Translations under genes and position numbers: made by a program | Part shown: piece after piece, positions 56,352 through 64,000 of the stretch | How the letters are laid out: each line of letters starts with the position of its first letter | How positions within the stretch are numbered: the first letter of the stretch is position 1 | Assembly: GCA_016858145.1 (NCBI GenBank) | Contig: JAEHOE010000029.1 | Coordinates: 806,001 to 870,000 of the forward strand | Source of the DNA: Edaphochlamys debaryana | Taxonomy: Eukaryota; Chlorophyta; Chlorophyceae; Chlamydomonadales | Direction of reading: 5' to 3' | Length of the DNA stretch: 64,000 nucleotides | The notes under the pieces: model-generated | What the model saw: the letters and a program-made list of their open reading frames with translations, nothing else | The model's database searches: none | What the model was told of the DNA's origin: nothing

Positions 56352-59300
56352 CTATGCTACCTTAAGGTAAAAGCAGTCACCAAACTGCGTGTAGAGGTTG
56401 CTAGCATCGTTGTACGTAATGCCAAACTGAGTACCGCTTGTGAACCCTTGGCAGTAGATTCCCGCGTTGTTGTTGCAGGCCGTCATTGCCTGCTCCACGG
56501 TCCCGTAGGACTGCCAGATGTAGTTGGGAACTTTGTCCGGCATCGTCTGGTACCCAGCGTAGTCGGGGCAAACTGGGGGCGTCATGAAGAACCGGTAGGG
56601 GGAAGCGGGTGTCAGACACTCGGCTTCCAATTGGTGGGTGATGGGGTTGCAGCAAGGGGAGTCGGTTGGGGCCGAAGGGTCGATAGATAGCTAGGGTGAC
56701 CCCGCGGGGCTGATGAGCGGCGGGTAATATGGTTGCACGTTGCAGCATGTGGCTGGGATGCTGACATGCATGCACTCCGCCCCGCGGCGGCCGCTCTAGT
56801 GGCCGGGTGCCGCCCTAAAGTGGATGGCCGGATGCGAGCCTGTGTGGCGTGGCGGGCTGATGGAGAGGGGTAAGGTAGGGCTCTGCGGGTTGCTCGCTCT
56901 AACTGATTTCCCCTGGGGGGGTACGTACCGCGGGCGGGGCTCAGCTAGCCAACTTTCTACCTTTGGACAGCCTCGCTCACCGGTTGGGTTTCTGACCCAC
57001 ATGCAGGACCCAAAAGCCGAGGTGAGGCTACTTGCGGAGGTATCTTGCAGCAGATAGCCATCCGTGGTGAACCCGGCGCAGTTGTTGTTATTGGTGCACG
57101 AGACGGCGGTCGAGCTCAGCGGCAGTTGGTACGAGTACCAGTTGTTACTGCTATAACCGGACTGGGCTGTGTAGCCCGCAAACTCCTGGCACACTGTGGG
57201 CGGCGAGCGAGGGGCGGTCGACGGGGTTAGCTGGCTAGCTGTAACCAGCGGCATTCAACCTATGCGTCGTGCGTTCAGGCTTAGCAAAGTGACCTACCTT
57301 GCTCTATCTTGCTCTCCCCTGCTCACCGATGGGGTCTCTGACGTACAGGCACGTTCCAAACGAGGCCGACTGGGACGATGACATGTCTCTAAAGTAGAGA
57401 CCTGTGCTGCTAAAGCCTCCGCATTGGGTATCTTGCTCGCACTGGGAGCGCGCGTAGTCCCCATTGCCGTACGAATTGTAGTAGCTGTCCAAAACCGTGT
57501 CGGGCTTGGCTGTTCGTAGCGGAAGGGACAGGGACGGAGACAGCGGTCAGAGGTCATTTTTTGGCCGAAACAATCAAGCTGACGAGTCAGGCCAAATGAG
57601 TTCTTTTTTTGTTGTTCTAAATTGAGTTATAGCCCCACCCGTCATCCCGCTCATCCACAGTCAGTGATGATGCCATGGTGCCCGCAAGGGGAGGCGGCAG
57701 CGCACCTGTGTATCCAGCGATGTCGGGGCACACTGCGGCATGTGTGGCAGAGAGAAGGCAGGGGCGGTTGCGCGCGCTTGATTGTTGATTGGTGAGCTAA
57801 CAACAGGATGTCGGGCCATCACGCACACTGGTTCCCCGACCCAGCCTCACCTCCCTGGGGGCCCATGTCGTCCAGACTTTGGACCCACCAAAAGTATCTC
57901 CGCGGGAGCCGGACAGCGAATTCTAACTTATGACGGTCTTGCCATCTATAACAATGGGAATCTAGTCCGAGTGCCGCGGATCCGCCGTACAGCCCTTGCC
58001 GTACAAGGGGTATGGAGGCGTGGTTAGGGGGTCAGGACACCCACCTGGCCTCTCCCGCCGGCGCCAATCGGCTTAAATAGACTTATCATACTCTAGCGGC
58101 GCTAGTTGCCACTTTGGGACGCCTTCTTCGCTCGCTACGTGGGTGCCTGGGTTGGGCTGGCATGGCCGGGTCGGGGGCGTGCCGCCAACCGACAGCCAGA
58201 AGGCTTCTGAGTAGCCATCTAGCCACTTCCAGGAAGCTGTATGCTATCAGGAGGCCATATGAACAGGCCCAACCTGGTTTGGTAGAGGTCGCTGGGCCGC
58301 GATTGTGCGACATGCCGACCGTCGACAAGCTCGCCTTGGGCTTGCGGCCAGCTCCTATCGCTCCAATGGCCTTCTAAGCATCTTTCATGTGCCCCGCGCT
58401 TCTCCTTGAGGTGGCTGGTGCTCCAGAACCGCGACATGCGATAGCGTTATTTCGCGAGAATCCCAGCGACTAGGCATCAAGGGGCCGCTCCCGCACTCGC
58501 TTGGGACACCAGAAGGGTATACATAGCATTTGGACTGGTCGAGAGTTTGGACACCGGCGGAAGTGAGCACGTGTCGATCGGGGCGCCATCCCGCCGTCCC
58601 CCAGGCCCATCCCCCCCGCCCATCCCCCCGGCCCCCGTCCCCCCCGCCCCCCGTCCCCCTTGATGCATGAGGACACAGGAGCGTGTCACTCGTGCCCTCA
58701 TGGACCAGCCTCAGCCTGCCCAATTGACGTCGTTTCGAGAGTTTCCACCTTACGCCTCGCCCCGCCTCGCCCCACCAGAGTTGATTGCACCGCATGGCCC
58801 AGGCGTGAAACCCCAGCTCACCCGTGTTCGGGACTCGGATGTAGATGCACGAGCCGTAGCTGTACGTAGAAGTGGCGGCTGTCACGTTGGCGTACAGCAG
58901 CAGCTCCCGATTGTTGGTGAACGCATAGCAGTTCGGCCTCGAGTCGCAGTCGTACTTGTACTGGTTCACGTCACAGCAGTAATTGGCACCATAGGTGCTC
59001 CCCGTGTAGTCGGTGTCCTGTGGGAGGCGAGCCGGCCAGGGAATCGTAGGGTGCAACGTAACACGCTTGTTTAGATCATTTAGGTAGGTAGCTAGCGTCA
59101 TCGCTACATGGCATGCCAGCACGTCGCTGCTACACGTCGTACTCCCGCACGGGCCCTGGTCGTAGACCCTTGGAAAGGTGGATGGAAAGGTCGACCCAAA
59201 CCAGCCATACAACCACCCAACTACCCTGGCCAAGCCAGCCCCAGCAGCCAGAAATCCCATTTCCTTCTTCATTCGACCGAATCCAGCCTTGATTGCGCTT

Positions 59301-62300
59301 ACCGCCATGACATTGTACCCGCTGACCGGAGTGCACGCTGCGGTGCACAAACAAGAAGAGCAGGAGGCAGCAGGGTGTGAGTAGTTCGAGGCGATCAGGT
59401 AGGGCGGGCACAAAGCCAGCAATTCGTACTATATATGCTTGCATGCGTGCTGGGATACCGCTGACCCCGCGTTAGTCCGCCGTGCTTGCTCCTCGGCCGC
59501 ATGCCGGCTTTCAGCCCGAGCTCACCGGTGGACGGGTTGCGGACGTAAAGACACCTGCCGTACGAGAAAACCGTCGGTGAGACTCTTGTCTTGTATTCAT
59601 TCAGGTAGAGTTGCCCTGCAAGGGAGGTCGAGGATCAAGTATATAAGAGGGGGGGGTCCGACCCTTGATCGCCACAAGCGGAGTCAGATCCCCCCCTTCC
59701 TATTTCTCGTGCATGCGCGCTTCACTTGAGTAGCCACGGCGGAAGTGTGGCTAGTGTAGCTAGTGTGGCGTCTCAGCATCCGCTAGCGGCACGCCCAAGG
59801 CCTCAACAGCAATCACCCATCCAGCAGAGCGTCCCTAGGCTCCCTCTACTCCCTTCCAACTACGCTCAAGGGGTTGACAGTCCCCCGTGCTCACCTAGCT
59901 CACCCACAAATCACGCACCCGGCGCATCCCCACCCACCGACAGTAGTGCTGAAGCCAGCGCAGAGCACGTAAGGGTTATAAGTTAGGGAGCAGTAATAGG
60001 CCGCATCACTGGCATAGGCCGTGTACGGCATATTGCTCAGGACGTCTCCGCTGTGGTCGACGTCCGGCGTTGCGACGTAGTTATTGATCACGGGGCATAC
60101 TGCGTGCAAGGGGATTGGCAAGCATTGCAGGAGCAGGGTTTACACGTTGCTTGGCGAGCACCGGGCTCAGTGCCAAAGCATGTGCATGTGCTAATATGAG
60201 GTTAGAAGCATGCGCCGCAATCAAGGATTGGCAGTGATCGATGGAGCTGTGAATCCTTGAGGGCCCACCGACCGCCGGTCAGCTACCCAGCGGCGGCGGC
60301 ACAGCGCTTTAGCTAAGAGGGTGTCCACTCCTGCCTAGTGCAAGGGTGGCACCCATACACCGCAAGAGTGCGGCAGCATCAGACATGACGTACGTACCGG
60401 TCTTCTTGATGTACAGGCACGTGGCATGTGAATACGTATACGGATTGAAGTTGGACTTGATCCACCCCGTGCCCGTGAATGCCCGGCAGCTGGCGTTGGC
60501 CGAGCAAGCCGTGCCCGCGGCCCCGGCGCTGCCGTACGGGTTTGCGACGAGATTGTCCCCCGCATGATCCAGGTTCTGGAAACGGAGGTGGGGCACGACG
60601 GATGGGGAGCATGCACAGTTACGAAGCAGTGCTGCTCAAGGAAGCGCCGGCCGGCGGAGAGCCCCGCCCCGGCCCCCGAAACCAAGGGCTGGTCGGTCTC
60701 CAGCCTCTGTCCCGATTGATTGTATGGGTGCCTACCGTAAATGTGTGGTATCCCGTAAAGTTGGCGCAGTCTGGCAAGCAAGGGATGCACAGAGGGGGTG
60801 CACGGGCGGCGGAGTTGCTTGGTTCTGGGTGATCTGCTAGGTAGCTAGGTACAGGCGTTGGGTGTAATGGGTGTCATGAGCTAGGACAAACTGACAGAGG
60901 CTAGGGCAAGCTGACATAGGCAAAACAAACTGGCATGTGTACGGTGCGGCCTTACTCGTGGGAATTTTGGTGTAGAGGCACTGGAATGGGTCTGCCGCAG
61001 GTGTGGTTGCGCTCAAAACAGACTGCAGCGCAAAGACGTTGGTGCCGACGGTACCGAAGCCGGTGCAAGCCTCAAACTTTGAGCAATCAAGCAAGGCGTC
61101 AGCTACGGAGGTGTACGGCCCGACCGGCGAGCCGCCCACGGGATCCACGCCCATCTGCGAGGCGTATCCGTCGTACTGCGGGCACACTGCGGATGGAGGG
61201 GAGAGGGCGGACCTTAGAGGTCGAGGGGACGACGGGAGATGAGGTGTAGTGGACCCTGACCCTGACGCCTTGCTCCCGTTACGGCTCCCGCCAACCTAGC
61301 TAGGCAAACGGCCCCTGATGATACGAGTGCTGCCGCCGTTGGCTGTCAACTGACCCCAGCCATTACGTCCGACCGAGGCACGGACCCAATCATTATTGGC
61401 TGTTAACTGGCTGGGAAATTGGCCTTAAGCTGAGCATGGAACACGTCCGGCTTATCCGGCTATCACGGGCCCGACTGAGGCACGGATCCAGCCAAGCGAT
61501 GTAAGCGATGCCAGGGAGGATCTGACTAATAAGGGGCCAGCCCCAACGCGGGCCCGACACAACTTACCAAAGGGTACTGGAGGCGGGTACGGGGATTGGG
61601 GAGGCGGCAGGAGCGGCGGCGAGGGTGGCGAGATGGGGGCCGGAGGCCGGGCCACTCCGAGGCCGAACAGGACCGGGCAGGCGCTGTCGAGGGCCGTGGG
61701 GTAGCCGCTGCCCGCAGGGGATGCGTCGCAGTTCCTTCTTGAGGAGATGACACCCCTTTGGCCGCCCTCGCCCTGGCACACCCAGTCCTTGACTCCATCG
61801 GCGTCTGGGGGTGTCGTGATGAGGGGCCAGTGCGGCAAGGGGGAGGGGACAGCCAATCAAAGCAGGCGACAGCTCATCAGGGGGATGCGAGGCGTGTGTA
61901 TATGCGTGCTCCATGACACCCATCACACACACACCAGCCTCCCCCACAGCGCCCAGAGGCCAGACCCAACCCCGGTGACCCACTGCAATCGACGCTCAGC
62001 ATGCGCCCCTGGCTGCAGAGCGTGCCGACCGGGTAGGGGCAGGATCCTGTGGGAGCAGTCGACAGGAGCGGTGGTGAGTGCGAGTGCAGCACAACCGGGG
62101 CAAGGCGCAAGGCATGGCTCCCTGGTGCTTAGGGGTGCCTCAACTTGCTTACCATTAGCGGTGAGGGGTGGGCAGTAGGAGTCCGACAAGCCTACAAGCA
62201 GAGTAGCGCGCATGGAAGGAGCGTCAGTGCTCGATCGCCTTCATCCGGGCAAGATGAGATCCCTGGCACAATCCGCCTGACGCAAGAGCACAGCCCCTTA

Positions 62301-63826
62301 CTTCACCAAGAAGATGTACTGACCTGGGAAGCAGCCCAGACCCGATCGAATCACCCTCAGGCTGCGTCGGTCGTCCCGCAGAAGGCAGGCGAGGTCCTTG
62401 GCGCCGTCGCCGTCTGCGTGGCAGAGAACCACAAGACAGAAAACTTTGACAAGTGCTCCATGACACTGCTCCATGACACCGCACCGCACCGCATTAACAG
62501 CATCACACCGCACACTCAGCGGCTGGTGACCACTTTCAGCCCAGCTTGGCACGGCAGACCATCCTTGCTTTGCACGCACCGCAATCGATCTGAATGACCT
62601 TGCCGCCCGGACACCAGTTGCTGGGGGGCTGGGGGCACAGGTTGGACAGCACGATGGGGCAGGCTGACTCCGGTGCGTTGGGGTAGCCTGTGTCAGCGTC
62701 GTCCGTGCTGCACCCCTTGGAGCTGAGGGCCACGCCCCGGGCTCCGGTGGTGTCGAACAGAACAGCGTCCATGATCCCGTCGCCGTCTGTGTGGAGTCAA
62801 GGGACAATGGTGGTTTGGGTCTGTTTTGCATCAAGGGACAGCAGGGGTGGCTTAGGGTGGTGGAGAGCTAGAGAATGCTGAGGGCCAGATGCGTACGATG
62901 CGCAAGGCCAGGAAGGTGCTAGGTTACGAGGTGCCTAGATACCCAGCCAGCCAGCAGCACCGGTCATGCACGCACCGCAGTCCCTCTGCAGCCGCGTCTC
63001 CCCGGGGCCGCCCTTGGTCCACTTTCCACACTCCACCGCTCGAGCTGGGGGGGCGGAGTGCAATAAGTTAGAACCAGGGGGTTCCAACATCAGTTGGCAA
63101 ATAAGCGGGCCAGCTTCCTGCTGGTACAATGCTCTCAATCTCTCCAACAGAAGCACCCGCGAAATGCCGCATGTCGGATGCGGCATCCGGCCCGCCCCAG
63201 CTTACGGTAGACTTTGGCCTTGATGCAGGTCTCAAAGGCGGGGCCCAGACTGGTTTGCAGTTGGGTGGCCCCATTGATCCCGCCGAATATGTTCTTCCTA
63301 GTCACGCAGTCAGCAAGGCCGCCTATCGCCACTCCCGCGAACCTGCAAATCAAGTGAGGTGTCATGGTGCATAGTGTCATGGGACGTGCCTGCATGTGGA
63401 TGCTAGCGCTATCTACACGAGTGCCTTACGTGGAGTACTAGGTGTCATGGAGCACAGGAAGCCCGCAGCCCCACAGGGTGACACCGCCCACCCCCGCCCG
63501 ACCCACTGGCATAGCGGATCTGTATCGCACGTCCCGAGGCAGGTGCTCTTGTCCATTGGGGTCGACATCTGAATGTTGGTGCCCTTGATGTCCCTGAGGA
63601 GGTAGGGATGGAGTAGTTCAGGTCCTAGCGAGGTCAGGACAAGGTCACAGCAAGGTCCCAGCAGGCAGGACCTTGCTGCGTGTGTGACGGTCCAGGAGGT
63701 CCCTAGCTCACCAGTTCTTGATGCAGTAATAGTTGCCATAGTTGGGACGGCTGAAGCAAGTGGTGAAGTCCGCGGCCGCACTGTTGGTGCCAAAGGTGCT
63801 GTTGATGGCATTCCGGCGCATCGAGC
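56352..63826 (-). CDS. Cys-rich modular extracellular protein, right tandem copy (5' partial, runs off the window)
   Basis: Minus-strand exons in transcript order: 63826-63712, 63593-63492, 63342-63206, 63044-62976, 62786-62580, 62413-62324, 62191-62153, 62046-61984, 61804-61568, 61186-60956, 60770-60736, 60575-60398, 60099-59938, 59615-59526, 59337-59303, 59017-58822, 57732-57706, 57509-57327, 57193-56981, 56572-56352. All junctions hold frame. The first three exons encode an additional Cys module (CIKNW, CDTDPLCQWVGRG, ETCIKAKVYP); the donor at 63492 was chosen for phase. Then come ECGKWTKGG...RDC, three DxDG segments, the proline linker and seven PAN/apple-like modules as in the left copy. 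PAN-type modules bind proteins or sugars outside cells, so a wall or matrix role is inferred. The signal peptide must lie beyond 64000. Confidence 0.78.
57800..58575 (+). other. Extra ~770 bp in an intron of the right tandem copy
   Basis: The intron between exons 58822-59017 and 57706-57732 is about 1.09 kb, against 0.32 kb at the matching place in the left copy (51238-51553). The additional block lies between ggtgagcta (57791) and ggcgccatcccgc (58585), which are neighbours in the left copy. No inverted termini or transposase were recognised. Confidence 0.55.
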
Positions 63827-64000
63827 CTGCATGCAGGGACGAGACCGGTGGGTCAAAGGGGATGGAAGAAGGGTCCAGGGTTCCGGTAGGAACCGGTCAG
63901 CAAAACTAGTCAAGGGAGGGAGGATGCGCTGTGCTACGGTGGTGCCATCCACTTGCTCGCCATGGGACTGGCCCTCCTAGCCTGCCTTCACCACCCGCTC
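63827..64000 (-). other. Intron or upstream sequence of the right tandem copy
   Basis: The exon at 63712-63826 begins inside a codon after an AG acceptor (ctgcatgcag on the minus strand), so transcription comes from further right. No further exon can be fixed in these 174 bases. Confidence 0.45.

Overview
The window looks like nuclear DNA of a chlamydomonadalean (volvocine-type) green alga. This is inferred from very high GC, genes cut into many small GT-AG exons, huge Ala/Gly/Ser/Pro-rich stretches inside otherwise recognisable proteins, proline-rich pherophorin-like linkers, and a two-component histidine kinase fused to a nucleotide cyclase. No prokaryotic operon, rRNA, tRNA, CRISPR array or autonomous transposon was recognised. 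All gene models were joined by hand from splice signals, reading frame and intron phase, and every accepted junction keeps frame.

Layout. (1) 184-4768 (+): 3' part of a gene for a proline-rich, DOMON plus cytochrome b561 membrane protein; its 5' end lies left of the window. (2) 6298-8652 (-): complete 7-exon gene for a TMEM205-like four-helix membrane protein, convergent with gene 1. (3) 8653-11640: gene-poor repeats (83-bp tandem repeat, C-tract, 99-bp repeat whose 33-codon frame stays open). (4) 11641-29491 (+): complete 24-exon gene for a 4,012-residue receptor-like protein kinase with signal peptide, ectodomain, one membrane helix, and a kinase domain whose N-lobe is interrupted by about 2,460 low-complexity residues. 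(5) 32180-46395 (+): complete 35-exon gene for a 2,178-residue hybrid: multi-helix membrane region, charged coiled coil, histidine kinase, receiver, class III nucleotide cyclase, long linker, C-terminal SAM domain. (6) 49925-55574 and 56352-63826 (-): two tandem paralogues for Cys-rich modular extracellular proteins (DxDG repeats, proline linker, seven PAN/apple-like modules). The left copy has lost its 5' end at the duplication breakpoint; the right copy runs off the right edge.

The strongest candidate for something new is gene 5. Its layout resembles the algal two-component cyclase opsins, but I see no retinal-binding lysine in the last sensor helix, it ends in a SAM domain, and its cyclase keeps the metal aspartates while losing the canonical catalytic Asn and Arg. 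Other notable points are the split kinase, the truncated but open tandem duplicate, a 197-bp repeat in two introns of gene 5, and repeated partial copies of exon starts (decoy splice acceptors) in genes 1 and 4.

Genes 1, 4 and 5 are all membrane proteins with signalling or redox roles, and the pair at the right end is probably secreted or wall-associated. Nothing in the sequence ties them into one pathway.
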